DNA from: Paenibacillus sp. FSL R7-0204
GTDB taxonomy: Bacteria > Bacillota > Bacilli > Paenibacillales > Paenibacillaceae
Direction: 5' to 3'
Assembly (NCBI RefSeq): GCF_038002225.1
Contig: NZ_JBBOCA010000001.1
Coordinates: 2,914,001 to 2,978,000 of the forward strand
Length of the DNA stretch: 64,000 nucleotides
Positions 8,596-17,503 of the stretch are shown here, piece after piece. Both the position numbers and the translations under genes were made by a program. Below the pieces are notes generated by a model. The model had not been told where the DNA came from and did no database searches. It saw only the letters and a program-made list of their open reading frames with translations. Position 1 is the stretch's first letter, and each line of letters begins with the position of its first letter.

Positions 8596-9854
8596 GCTTG
8601 CTCGATTTCAGCAGTGACGTCTTTATAGCCGCATTTTTCTTGTACAGCGGTGCCTTCATGTTGTTCACCATTGCCATTATGGGCCGCAAATGGTCGGGCA
8701 GGAAGCCGGAGGAGCATACGGCACGGTGGGGCCGGATTGCTTTTATCACCTCCTCACTCGGGCTGATCTGCCATCTGGCCTACTTCATTACCCGCTGGAT
8801 GGGGGCCGGTCATATTCCGGTCAGCAATATGTATGAGTTCATGACCTTCCTATCGATGATGGTGATGGTTGCCTTTACGGTGATCTTCGCCATCTACCGC
8901 AAGATGATTCTCGGGGTATTCGCGGTTCCGATCTCCATTGTTGTGATGGCCTATGCAGCAGTATTTCCGCAGGAAGTGCAGCCGCTCATTCCTTCGCTCA
9001 AATCGATCTATCTGAATATTCATGTCACGCTCGCCGCCCTCGGAGAGTCCTTCTTCGCGGTGGGCTTTGCTGCCGGACTTATGTATCTGCTGCGGACAGT
9101 GAAGTTTGAGAGCAAGGAACGCAGTGACCGCAAGCAGCAGCGGCTGGTCGAATTTACTCTGTTCTCGATCATTGTTATAATTGGGTTTCTTGGATCTGTA
9201 TTTGCCTTCCGCGGCGCGGGCTATGAATCTGTTTTTGTCCGTTCGAACGTTACGATTGACAGCCCCGGGCAGGAAGATAGTACAATAGAGAAAGTGAGTT
9301 ATAAAATGCCGCCGATTGTGGCACCGTACCATAGCGAAATTGAGAGCTTCCAGCCGTTTCTTGGGCTTCAGAAGCCTTTGTTTCATGCACCTTCCTGGAT
9401 GAATGGTGTCAATGCAGGGCGCAAGTTCAACACTGTGATCTGGTCACTGCTGTCCGGACTGCTGCTGTATGGCATTCTTCGGCTGGCCGTGCGTAAGCCG
9501 CTTGGGAAGGCCCTTCATCCGGTGCTTGATGGAATCGACGAGAATGACCTGGATGAGATTACCTACAGGGCAATCGCCATCGGGTTCCCGATTTTCACAC
9601 TGGGGGCTTTGATTTTTGCAATGATATGGGCCGAGGTGGCTTGGGGCAGATTCTGGGGATGGGACCCCAAGGAAGTCTGGGCACTCGTCACTTGGCTGTT
9701 CTACAGTGCGTATCTCCATTTGCGGCTGGCCCGCGGATGGCAGGGACGCAAATCCGCTTGGCTCGCTGTACTCGGCTTTCTAATCGTAATGTTTACCCTG
9801 GTCGGCGTTAACCTGGTTATAGCCGGACTTCATTCATATGCGGGAACGGACTGA
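8592..9854 (+). CDS. resC: Cytochrome c biogenesis protein ResC (CcsA type)
   Basis: A 420-residue polytopic membrane protein that forms the haem-handling half of the ResBC synthetase. The tryptophan-rich haem motif WGRFWGWDPKEVWALVTW is present near the C-terminus, with flanking conserved histidines (GAGHIPVSNMYEF region and LHSYAGTD end). It starts with an ATGA overlap with resB and is followed after 78 bases by resD, so the cytochrome biogenesis genes and their regulator appear to be one operon as in Bacillus. Confidence 0.94.
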   Translation: MSLLDFSSDVFIAAFFLYSGAFMLFTIAIMGRKWSGRKPEEHTARWGRIAFITSSLGLICHLAYFITRWMGAGHIPVSNMYEFMTFLSMMVMVAFTVIFAIYRKMILGVFAVPISIVVMAYAAVFPQEVQPLIPSLKSIYLNIHVTLAALGESFFAVGFAAGLMYLLRTVKFESKERSDRKQQRLVEFTLFSIIVIIGFLGSVFAFRGAGYESVFVRSNVTIDSPGQEDSTIEKVSYKMPPIVAPYHSEIESFQPFLGLQKPLFHAPSWMNGVNAGRKFNTVIWSLLSGLLLYGILRLAVRKPLGKALHPVLDGIDENDLDEITYRAIAIGFPIFTLGALIFAMIWAEVAWGRFWGWDPKEVWALVTWLFYSAYLHLRLARGWQGRKSAWLAVLGFLIVMFTLVGVNLVIAGLHSYAGTD

Positions 9855-9932
9855 TAAGCTCAGACTTCTTTCGGGCATGCGTATGATCCAGGGTGACGTT
9901 CTACTGTAATTGATGAAGGGGTTGTTGTGTAA

Positions 9933-10649
9933 ATGGCTGAGCACTTGAATAGAATTCTGGTAGTGGATGACGAAGAACGCATCCGCCGCCTGCTCAAAAT
10001 GTATCTTGAAAAAGAAGGCTACGAGATTGATGAGGCGGAGGACGGAGAAATCGCCCTGCGCAAAGCAACTGCCAATGACTACGGTCTGATCCTGCTGGAT
10101 GTGATGCTGCCGGGTATTGACGGGATTGAAGTGCTGACCCGGCTCAGAGGTGTGAAATCCACGCCGGTCCTGATGCTTACCGCTAAGGGTGAGGAGATCA
10201 ACCGGGTGCAGGGCTTTGAGATGGGGGCAGACGATTATGTCGTCAAGCCGTTCAGTCCGCGCGAAGTGATCTACCGGGTCAAGGCGATTATGCGCCGTTC
10301 TTCCGCAACAGCATTTTTGTCCAAAGAGAGTAATTCAAGCAACAATATCGTGTTCCCGTTCCTGATTATTGAGCATGATGCTCACCGCGTAAGCGCAGGA
10401 GGGCAAGAGGTAAGTCTGACGCCCAAGGAATACGAGCTGCTGCATTATCTGGCTATCTCACCGGACAAGGTATTCTCGCGTGAGGAGCTGCTGAAGGATG
10501 TATGGAATTACGAGTTCTTCGGAGATCTGCGCACCGTGGATACCCATGTCAAGCGTCTGCGTGAAAAACTGAATAAGGTATCCCCGGAATCGGCAGCGAT
10601 GATTACAACGGTATGGGGAGTAGGCTATAAGCTTGAGGTGCCTAAATAA
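9933..10649 (+). CDS. resD: Response regulator ResD
   Basis: A 238-residue OmpR/PhoB-type regulator: receiver domain residues 6-120 with phosphoacceptor Asp56 (LLDVMLPG) and conserved Lys (VVKPFSPRE), then a winged-helix DNA-binding domain ending in TTVWGVGYKLE. In Bacillus ResD controls genes for respiration under oxygen limitation, including the resA promoter. The next gene resE starts on the base after the stop codon. Confidence 0.94.
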   Translation: MAEHLNRILVVDDEERIRRLLKMYLEKEGYEIDEAEDGEIALRKATANDYGLILLDVMLPGIDGIEVLTRLRGVKSTPVLMLTAKGEEINRVQGFEMGADDYVVKPFSPREVIYRVKAIMRRSSATAFLSKESNSSNNIVFPFLIIEHDAHRVSAGGQEVSLTPKEYELLHYLAISPDKVFSREELLKDVWNYEFFGDLRTVDTHVKRLREKLNKVSPESAAMITTVWGVGYKLEVPK

Positions 10650-12089
10650 GTGAACTTCTGGAGAAGCCTTGTCGGTAAGCTGTGGATCACGATCATCTTT
10701 CTGGTTGCTGTCGTGCTCATTACACTCGGGCTGTTCCTGCTGCCATACATCGACAGTAATTTCACCAATTCCGGGGCAATCAAGCGCTTGTTCATGTATA
10801 CGTGCATGATCGGGTTCTCTCTGACCACATTCTTTGCCCTGTTCCTGTTCACGAAGATCACTCAGCCGATGCAGCAGGTTATTGAAGCAGCGAATGATAT
10901 CCGCCGCGGCGAATATGGAACAAGACTGACCCTGGTCACGAGCGATGAGATCGGCCAGCTCGCCACATCGTTTAACCACATGGCGGAAGAGCTGGAAGAG
11001 AATATACGCAGTCTGAATAATGAAAAAGGGCATTTATCCAGTGTCCTGCGCAGCATGAGCGATGCGGTGATTACCTTCGATATCGAAGGCCGGATCATCC
11101 TCACCAATCCGCATGGCCAGACCCTCCTCGAAACGTGGAGTGATCTTACCTGGGAGGAGGAAGAGGATAACGGGCCTGTTCCGAAGGCCTCTGCTTCCAG
11201 TGAGGTCCCGCCGCCGCTGCGTCCACTATTCCTCAGAACCCTTGAGAACGGGGGCGATCAGCGCTCCAATGTCCATGTCCGGCAAGGGGTATGGTCGGTG
11301 CACATGGCACCGCTCTATTCCGAAGATCATCTGCGCGGAGCCGTTGCTGTTCTGCGTGATGTGACGGAAGAGGTGCGCCTGGAGAAGATGCGGCGTGATT
11401 TCGTGGCGAATGTATCCCATGAGATCCGCACCCCGCTCTCGATGATGCAGGGCTATAGTGAAGCGCTGCTGGACGGAATGGCCTCCTCACCAGAGGAGAG
11501 CAGTGAGCTGATTCAGGTTATTCATGATGAATCCTTGCGTATGGGCCGTCTGGTGAAGGATCTGCTGGACCTGGCACGTATGGAAGCAGGACATACGGAT
11601 ATGCTTAAGGCTCAGGTCGATGTGGGAGAATTGCTGGAGCGGGTATACCGCAAATTCTCCGTCAGAGCCAAAGAGCGTGATATTATGCTTGAACTGAAGC
11701 GGCCAGAGCAGGAGCTGCTGCTGGGGGCTGCCGATGAAGATAAGCTGGAGCAGGTGCTGACCAATCTGCTGGATAATGCCTTCCGCCACACCCCGGCTGA
11801 CCGGAAAATCTCCATTCTGGCAGGCACAGTAGTGCTGGAAGGCAGAAGTCTGGTGGAGATAGCGATCAGAGACCAGGGAGCCGGAATCAATCCTGAGGAT
11901 CTGCCGTTTATCTTCGAACGCTTCTACAAAGCCGATAAAGCTCGCCTGCGCGGAGAATCGGGCGGTACGGGGCTGGGGCTGGCGATCGTGAAGAATATCG
12001 TCGAATCGCATCACGGCAGTATTTATGCCTCCAGCAAGCTGGGAGAAGGTACCACATTTACCCTGCGGCTTCCTGTCGAAAAACAGTAA
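10650..12089 (+). CDS. resE: Sensor histidine kinase ResE (short-loop form)
   Basis: A 479-residue kinase beginning with GTG directly after resD; GAGGTG lies 9 bases upstream. Order of parts: helix 11-33, an outside loop of only about 14 residues, helix 48-69, HAMP about 70-122, PAS about 128-240, HisKA with His257 (NVSHEIRTPL), and the ATPase domain with DQGAGI and GGTGLGLAI. Bacillus subtilis ResE is about 110 residues longer, mainly because of a large extracytoplasmic domain. The missing loop implies signalling through HAMP/PAS. A terminator follows. Confidence 0.93.
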   Translation: MNFWRSLVGKLWITIIFLVAVVLITLGLFLLPYIDSNFTNSGAIKRLFMYTCMIGFSLTTFFALFLFTKITQPMQQVIEAANDIRRGEYGTRLTLVTSDEIGQLATSFNHMAEELEENIRSLNNEKGHLSSVLRSMSDAVITFDIEGRIILTNPHGQTLLETWSDLTWEEEEDNGPVPKASASSEVPPPLRPLFLRTLENGGDQRSNVHVRQGVWSVHMAPLYSEDHLRGAVAVLRDVTEEVRLEKMRRDFVANVSHEIRTPLSMMQGYSEALLDGMASSPEESSELIQVIHDESLRMGRLVKDLLDLARMEAGHTDMLKAQVDVGELLERVYRKFSVRAKERDIMLELKRPEQELLLGAADEDKLEQVLTNLLDNAFRHTPADRKISILAGTVVLEGRSLVEIAIRDQGAGINPEDLPFIFERFYKADKARLRGESGGTGLGLAIVKNIVESHHGSIYASSKLGEGTTFTLRLPVEKQ

Positions 12090-12107
12090 ACCAAGACCAT
12101 GCATGAC

Positions 12108-12136
12108 AGCGCCTCTGAGAGCAGAGGTGCTTTTTG
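12108..12136 (+). terminator. Terminator of the resABCDE operon
   Basis: AGCGCCTCTG pairs with CAGAGGTGCT (10 bp, one G-T pair) around a GAGAG-type loop and is followed by TTTTTG. It starts 19 bases after the resE stop and separates the operon from glpK. Confidence 0.85.
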
Positions 12137-12209
12137 TTGAAATCACCACATTAATATTGTTCATCGTGAAACATATTTTCAAGCTAAGGCTTGCAGGAGG
12201 CTGGGCATT

Positions 12210-13715
12210 ATGATCTTATCCTTGGACCAAGGTACTACCAGCTCACGGGCAATTCTCTTTGATGCAGAGGCGGAAGTGATCTCGCAGGGGCAATATGAGA
12301 TCAAGCAATCCTTTCCCCGCCCGGGCTGGGTTGAGCATGACCCGGAGCAGATCTGGGAGAGTCAGCTTGCAGCGGCCAGAGATGCCATTGCAGCAAGCTC
12401 CGAACCGGCTGATCACATAACGGCTATCGGCATTACCAACCAGCGGGAGACGGCGCTCATCTGGGATAAAAGTACAGGTAAGCCGATTTATCCGGCAATT
12501 GTCTGGCAGGACCGGCGGACAGCAGATCAATGTGAGGAGCTGAAGTCACGCGGGATGGCCGGAATCATTGCGGACAAGACGGGGCTGGTCATCGACGCCT
12601 ATTTCTCGGCGACTAAGCTGGCGTGGATTCTGGATCATGTACCGGGAGCAAGAGACAGGGCAGCCAAGGGAGAGCTCCTGGCAGGGACGATAGACACCTG
12701 GCTGATCTGGAAGCTGACCGGAGGCGCCGTACACGCTACAGACGTTACTAATGCTTCAAGAACGATGATGTATAACCTGCATGAGCGTCAGTGGGATGAA
12801 GAGCTGATGGATACGCTGCGCATTCCGCCGTCTATTCTGCCGGAGGTGAGGATGTCGGGCGGAGATTTCGGTATCTGTGACCAGCAGTGGTTCGGTCTGG
12901 AGATTCCTATCCGGTCGGTGCTGGGGGATCAGCAGGCAGCACTCTTTGGCCATACCTGCCTGGAAGCCGGCAGTGCCAAGAATACCTATGGAACTGGCTG
13001 CTTCATCCTCATGAATACAGGCACTGAAGCTGTGGCCTCCAGTCACGGCCTGTTGACCACGGTAGCCTGGGGCATGGGCGATGAGCTCTATTATGCGCTG
13101 GAGGGCAGTGTGTTTGTAGCTGGAGCGGCTGTGCAGTGGCTGCAAGAGGGACTGGGGTTAATTGTCGCGCCTGCTGACTCGGAAGAGAAGGCCAGTGAAG
13201 TGGATGAGAGTGAAGGGGTTGTGGTGGTTCCTGCCTTTACCGGACTGGGTGCGCCTTACTGGGATATGTATGCGCGGGGCGCCATATTCGGCTTGACGCG
13301 GGGGACCACCTCCGCACATCTGGTGCGGGCGACGCTGGAATCCCTGGCCTTCCAGTCCCGCGATGTCATCGACGCGATGCAGAAGGATGCCGGTATGCCG
13401 CTCACCGGACTGAGAGTGGACGGCGGGGCGGTACGCAACAATCTGCTGATGCAGTTCCAGGCTGATATCCTGGGCAGCGAGGTGACACGTACAACCTATG
13501 CGGAGACTACAGCACTTGGCGCTGCACTGCTCGCCGGGCTCACCTCCGGGGTATGGACCCGTGAGCAACTGGAGAGCTTCAACACCGCTGAGAAGGTCTT
13601 CTCCCCGCAGATGGAGCCGGAAGAGAGGGAACGCAGATATGGCGCCTGGCAGGATGCTGTGTCGCGCACGATGGGCTGGGAGAAGCATGAGGGCCAGCAC
13701 GAAGGCAGACTTTAG
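12210..13715 (+). CDS. glpK: Glycerol kinase
   Basis: A 501-residue FGGY kinase that makes sn-glycerol 3-phosphate. The N-terminal ATP-binding motif LSLDQGTTSSRAI begins almost at the first residue, so the protein has a slightly shorter N-terminus than most homologues; GCAGGAGG lies 9 bases before ATG 12210. Further motifs: ITNQRETALIWD, the YFSATKLAWILDHVPG substrate region, GDQQAALFGH and LRVDGGAVRNNLLMQFQ. No glpF or glpD is adjacent. It stands alone between two terminators. Confidence 0.95.
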   Translation: MILSLDQGTTSSRAILFDAEAEVISQGQYEIKQSFPRPGWVEHDPEQIWESQLAAARDAIAASSEPADHITAIGITNQRETALIWDKSTGKPIYPAIVWQDRRTADQCEELKSRGMAGIIADKTGLVIDAYFSATKLAWILDHVPGARDRAAKGELLAGTIDTWLIWKLTGGAVHATDVTNASRTMMYNLHERQWDEELMDTLRIPPSILPEVRMSGGDFGICDQQWFGLEIPIRSVLGDQQAALFGHTCLEAGSAKNTYGTGCFILMNTGTEAVASSHGLLTTVAWGMGDELYYALEGSVFVAGAAVQWLQEGLGLIVAPADSEEKASEVDESEGVVVVPAFTGLGAPYWDMYARGAIFGLTRGTTSAHLVRATLESLAFQSRDVIDAMQKDAGMPLTGLRVDGGAVRNNLLMQFQADILGSEVTRTTYAETTALGAALLAGLTSGVWTREQLESFNTAEKVFSPQMEPEERERRYGAWQDAVSRTMGWEKHEGQHEGRL

Positions 13716-13727
13716 ATGTAAGAACAG

Positions 13728-13768
13728 AAACGGCCCGCAGGCAGAAACTCTGCTGCGGGCCGTTTTTT
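13728..13768 (+). terminator. Terminator of glpK
   Basis: AAACGGCCCGCAG pairs with CTGCGGGCCGTTT and runs into TTTTTT. The converging minus-strand gene ends 27 bases further on; the reverse reading lacks a good T-run, so it mainly serves glpK. Confidence 0.9.
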
Positions 13769-13794
13769 ACTCTGGAACAGAATGATCAGTATGA

Positions 13795-14787
13795 TTAGTA
13801 CTCCATTACAAATGCGACATTCTGCCATCCGGCGCCAACGGTCCAGAACAGGACCTTGTCTCCGCGTTCAAGCTGCCCGGTAGTGACGGCTTTGTGAAGG
13901 GCGATGAACGGGCTGCTGGTCGAGGTATAGCCGAACTCATCGCCTATGTAGACTGCGGCCTCAGGGTGAATGCCGGTTTTGCCGGAGACAGCCTGGATGT
14001 TCGGAAGAGACAGCTGTGAGAAGCAGGCGGCCTTAACCGATTCAGGGGCAATCCCGTTGTTGCTCAGCAGAGTGTTGATCGATTCGGAAGCGGCATCCAC
14101 ACAGATGGAATCATCGAACGGAATGAACTTCACATTGAACTCTCCTGCGGCAACACCGGTGCGTCCGAGCTTAGCCAGGCCTTCTGCCGGAAACAGAGAG
14201 TTGCCGTACACGCATGTGTCTGTCTGGTAGATAGAATCAATGAAACCGACCGAATGCTCGTCGCGCTCCAGAATGACAGCGGCAGCGGCATCACCGAAGT
14301 TCGCGTAATACACCGGATCATTCTTGTCCGCATGCGGTGCCACGTAATCTGAGCCGATGACCAGGGCGCGGCGGATTCTCGGGTTCGCCATCATCTGGCG
14401 GCTGACCTGCTCAACCGAGGCGGTCATTCCGGCACAGTTGGCATTGCTGTCAATACAGATGGTATGCGAAGCTCCGTTAATCAGGCGGTGAATCATCAAT
14501 GAGTTCGTAGGAAATATATATTCAGGGGTCTGGCTTGCATAAGCGATCAGGTCAATGTCAGGGCCGGTAAGACCGGTCTTCTCCAGAACATTACTTGCGG
14601 CTTCAAAAGCCATTGTCAGGGAGTTCTCGTCCGGGCTGTCGATGCTGTAGCGGTTTTCACGGCCCAGAGTAGCCAGCAGTCCACGGATATCAATACCTTT
14701 GTCATCAAAATGCTGAATGAAAAAGTCATTGCCGATTTTTTTGTCTGGATGGTAGATATCAATGTCCTTAATGCGAATCCCCGCCAT
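13795..14787 (-). CDS. Ketoacyl-ACP synthase III homologue with degenerate catalytic triad
   Basis: A 330-residue thiolase-fold protein of the FabH/KASIII superfamily, start ATG with AGGAGGT upstream. The nucleophile is kept (SNANCAGM, Cys118). At the place of FabH's HQAN motif the protein reads SQLSLPN, so the His appears to be Gln258; at the GNTSAAS motif it reads GYTSTSS, so the Asn is Tyr287. His and Asn are needed for malonyl-ACP decarboxylation, so a role as acyltransferase or hydrolase is more likely than chain elongation. It is the last gene of a minus-strand set with a ThDP enzyme, a CMD-like and a STAS-like protein. The product is unknown. Confidence 0.8.
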   Translation of the reverse strand: MAGIRIKDIDIYHPDKKIGNDFFIQHFDDKGIDIRGLLATLGRENRYSIDSPDENSLTMAFEAASNVLEKTGLTGPDIDLIAYASQTPEYIFPTNSLMIHRLINGASHTICIDSNANCAGMTASVEQVSRQMMANPRIRRALVIGSDYVAPHADKNDPVYYANFGDAAAAVILERDEHSVGFIDSIYQTDTCVYGNSLFPAEGLAKLGRTGVAAGEFNVKFIPFDDSICVDAASESINTLLSNNGIAPESVKAACFSQLSLPNIQAVSGKTGIHPEAAVYIGDEFGYTSTSSPFIALHKAVTTGQLERGDKVLFWTVGAGWQNVAFVMEY

Positions 14788-14926
14788 AGTACAGACCTCC
14801 TAAAGTTTTGTTAGCTATACCTCTCACAAATCTGCTTCTTACAAAACTCTCTTCCAGCCTTAGCAGCCTGTTCAATGAATGAACATGTGCGTTTCATGCG
14901 GCTGATTTTGGTTTAAATTGTATTAA

Positions 14927-15277
14927 TTAAGCTTGTACGGTTGAAGTGATCTCCAGGTTCTCAAGTCCGGCTTTGCGGCCCAGGCGTGCAAGCTGCATTT
15001 TGAGGATCGGGTTATTTTCCAGGGTCAGACTCACTTTCTGGAAGCCGTCAGCCTTGAACATGATAAAGCAGCCTTCAAGCAGCGGTACAACATCAGGGGC
15101 CGTTACATTCAATTTGCGGCAGTCGATCTCTAATGCATATTCAGCAGGGCTAATCGGGTTAATGGTCTGCTGGTAAGCCTGAATAGATTTGAGTCCGTCC
15201 TCGTTAGAAAAGGTTCCCTCCAGCTCAATATTGATTACTTTCTTCGCATTGTCTGTCTTCAAAATAAATTGTCCCAT
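14927..15277 (-). CDS. Small STAS-like protein
   Basis: A 116-residue soluble protein, ATG preceded by GGGAGAG. Alternating strands and helices (VINIELEGTFSNEDGLKSI, YALEIDCRKLNV, FQKVSLTLENNPILKMQLARLGRKAGL) resemble a STAS/SpoIIAA-type alpha-beta fold, but there is no obvious phosphorylatable Ser motif. It lies 139 bases upstream of the KASIII-like gene on the same strand. It may be a scaffold or regulator of the pathway; this is inference from position only. Confidence 0.55.
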   Translation of the reverse strand: MGQFILKTDNAKKVINIELEGTFSNEDGLKSIQAYQQTINPISPAEYALEIDCRKLNVTAPDVVPLLEGCFIMFKADGFQKVSLTLENNPILKMQLARLGRKAGLENLEITSTVQA

Positions 15278-15428
15278 GTTGATCTCTCCCTAAATGTAAA
15301 TTGTAATACCTCCAAAACATCATTCCAACGACTCCATTCGACAAAATCGCAATTTGATTTGGGATATTTTGCCTTCATTATAACCAGATCCTGCTGAAAT
15401 GTGCAATCAAAAGTCGAAAATTGTAGAT

Positions 15429-15809
15429 TTATGAAGATTTTTCTTTGATCTCCTCCAGGGTATCCAGCAGCACATTAAAAGCCGAAATCACCCGGGGGGC
15501 ACCGACGCAAGGGGTCAGATGCAGCAGCACACCCTTGATCTGCTCGACGGTCATGCCAACGCGGAGCGCCATTACATAATGAACCCCCAGCTGTTCATAT
15601 TGTCCCATCGTAATCAGAGACGAGATCACCGCGATCTCCTTCCAGTCAGAGCCAATCGTGGTCCGCTGAAAAATATCGCCATAGGCATTGCCCATGATAT
15701 ATTCGGCTAATTCCGGAAAATGCTCTTTGATCGGATCCAGGGCCTTGGCCCCATAATCTCCTGAGAGATCAGTGAAATGATCGAGACCGCTATTCATGTT
15801 CTTGTTCAC
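15429..15809 (-). CDS. Carboxymuconolactone decarboxylase (CMD) family protein
   Basis: A 126-residue all-helical protein beginning with GTG behind an AGGAGG site. The family block WKEIAVISSLITMGQYEQL followed by GVHYVMALRVGMTVEQIKGVLLH matches gamma-carboxymuconolactone decarboxylase-type CMD proteins. It has the conserved His but not the CxxC pair of the AhpD peroxidase branch. No aromatic degradation genes are nearby. It is 50 bases downstream of the ThDP enzyme and likely co-transcribed. Confidence 0.82.
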   Translation of the reverse strand: MNKNMNSGLDHFTDLSGDYGAKALDPIKEHFPELAEYIMGNAYGDIFQRTTIGSDWKEIAVISSLITMGQYEQLGVHYVMALRVGMTVEQIKGVLLHLTPCVGAPRVISAFNVLLDTLEEIKEKSS

Positions 15810-15859
15810 GTTATGTCCTCCTGATAGTAGGTTAGAAAAAGTCTGTGAATACGGCTTCC

Positions 15860-17503
15860 TTACGTAAGATCTAGCGTGCGGTGAGCCGTGGGAGGCATCT
15901 CATCACGGTCAGTCAGCAGCTCAATGACAGAGGTCTTGTTAAGCGCGATAGCCTCGCGGATTGCGGCGGCGAACTCCTCCTGCGTCTCGCAGCGGAAGCC
16001 GGCTGCACCCAGCGATTCGGCGAATTTCACGGCATCCATCGGAACCTCGAAGATCGTCCCGTCAATCCGGCCGGTCGTTTTCTCCATACCCTTAAGTGCC
16101 ATATCCAGCTGCATATTGTTCACCACGATGAAAATCACCGGAATATCCTTGCAAACGGCCGTGTTTATTTCAGCTCCGAGCATCATAAAACAGCCGTCAC
16201 CGGTTATACAGAAGACGGTCTCCCCGGGAGAGGCAGCCTTGGCGCCGATGGCCATGCCAATTGAATTGCCCATGCAGGCAAAGTAGGCATCAAATATGAA
16301 GCTGCCGGGCCTGCGGACATTGAACCATTTCACCGCATTGAACCCATGGCTGCCGTCATCTACGAACACGCTGCTGTTGTAGGGGATTAGTTCGCTCATC
16401 GTGCTCATTACCGAAGCCAGAGATAGTCCCGCCAGCACGGGCAGCTCGTCATTGTAATCATTGGAAATTGTAATTTCATGCTTGGTGACCGTAGAGGGGT
16501 CCAGCTTCTGAAGATACAGTGCCAGGTTGTCCCTTAAGTCTCCGCCGACAGCTATGGTGGATGAGGACAGTATTTTGCCGACAAAGGTTGGATCTACATC
16601 GAACTGGATCAGCTGCTGCGGATGATTCTCCGGCTTCAGGTTACAGATGGTCATATCGCTGAGACGGGAGCCCAGAACAATGAACAGGTCGCTGTTGTTC
16701 AGCAATTCATCGCCGTGCGAGGAGCCGCCGACACCGACAGGGCCGTGATAGAGCGGATGATCATAAGCTATGGCGCCTTTGCCGCCTGGAGAGGTGACTA
16801 CAGGAATGTTGAAGGTTTCGGCCAGCTGCACCAGTTCCTGATGGGCCCCGGAGCGGTTGACGCCTTTACCGGCAATGATTAGAGGGCTGGCGGATTGATT
16901 AATCTCTGAGATGACCCGGTCATAATTCTGATAGCTGACTAGTCCCTCGCGTTCCGGCAGAACGATCCGGCATTCCGTGAGCCGCTCTGTCTGCACATCA
17001 AACGGAATGCAGAGATGAACCGGACCTTTCCGGTCAGCGAGGGCGATGGATAGGGCATGGTTGAAAATCGTGCTGAAGTGATCGCCGCGTTCAACGAGCT
17101 TGCTGAAGAGGGTGGCCGGCCGGAACATATCCGCCAAATCAGCCAGATAAGAAGTGGAATCCTGGCATTGGGGAATGCCCAGCTCCTTGATGGACTGATG
17201 GCCGGTGATGAAGAGGACGGGAAGATTATTGGCCTTGGCATGCGCTGCTGCGGTGAGCAGATTCGTTCCGCCCGGACCGGAGGTGCCGAAGGCTACCCCG
17301 AGACTGCCGGTCTTCAGAGCATAACCGCCAGCGGCGAAGCCGGAGCTGGATTCGTGCCGGCCGGGGATGAACTCTATGCCGTAGTCAACCATTTTCAAAG
17401 CGATGGGGCAAATAGATTTGCCTATGATTCCAAAAGAATGAGTGACTCCCAGATTGTGTAATGCTTCCGCCATATAATCTGCAACTGTCTTCAGAACATC
17501 CAC
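15860..17503 (-). CDS. Thiamine-diphosphate-dependent acetolactate-synthase-like enzyme
   Basis: A 547-residue protein with the three-domain layout of the IlvB/benzaldehyde lyase superfamily: pyrimidine domain with catalytic Glu51 (GRHESSSGFAAGGYA), central domain (PLIIAGKGVNRSGA), and pyrophosphate domain with the GDG...NN motif (TGDGCFMMLGAE to VVNNMQLDM). Start is GTG 17503; the ribosome site (GCGGGG) is poor. It lacks a small regulatory subunit or ilvC partner next to it, so branched-chain amino acid synthesis is unlikely. As first gene of a set with a KASIII-like enzyme, it may form a C-C bond of an acyloin-type metabolite (inference). Confidence 0.82.
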   Translation of the reverse strand: MDVLKTVADYMAEALHNLGVTHSFGIIGKSICPIALKMVDYGIEFIPGRHESSSGFAAGGYALKTGSLGVAFGTSGPGGTNLLTAAAHAKANNLPVLFITGHQSIKELGIPQCQDSTSYLADLADMFRPATLFSKLVERGDHFSTIFNHALSIALADRKGPVHLCIPFDVQTERLTECRIVLPEREGLVSYQNYDRVISEINQSASPLIIAGKGVNRSGAHQELVQLAETFNIPVVTSPGGKGAIAYDHPLYHGPVGVGGSSHGDELLNNSDLFIVLGSRLSDMTICNLKPENHPQQLIQFDVDPTFVGKILSSSTIAVGGDLRDNLALYLQKLDPSTVTKHEITISNDYNDELPVLAGLSLASVMSTMSELIPYNSSVFVDDGSHGFNAVKWFNVRRPGSFIFDAYFACMGNSIGMAIGAKAASPGETVFCITGDGCFMMLGAEINTAVCKDIPVIFIVVNNMQLDMALKGMEKTTGRIDGTIFEVPMDAVKFAESLGAAGFRCETQEEFAAAIREAIALNKTSVIELLTDRDEMPPTAHRTLDLT

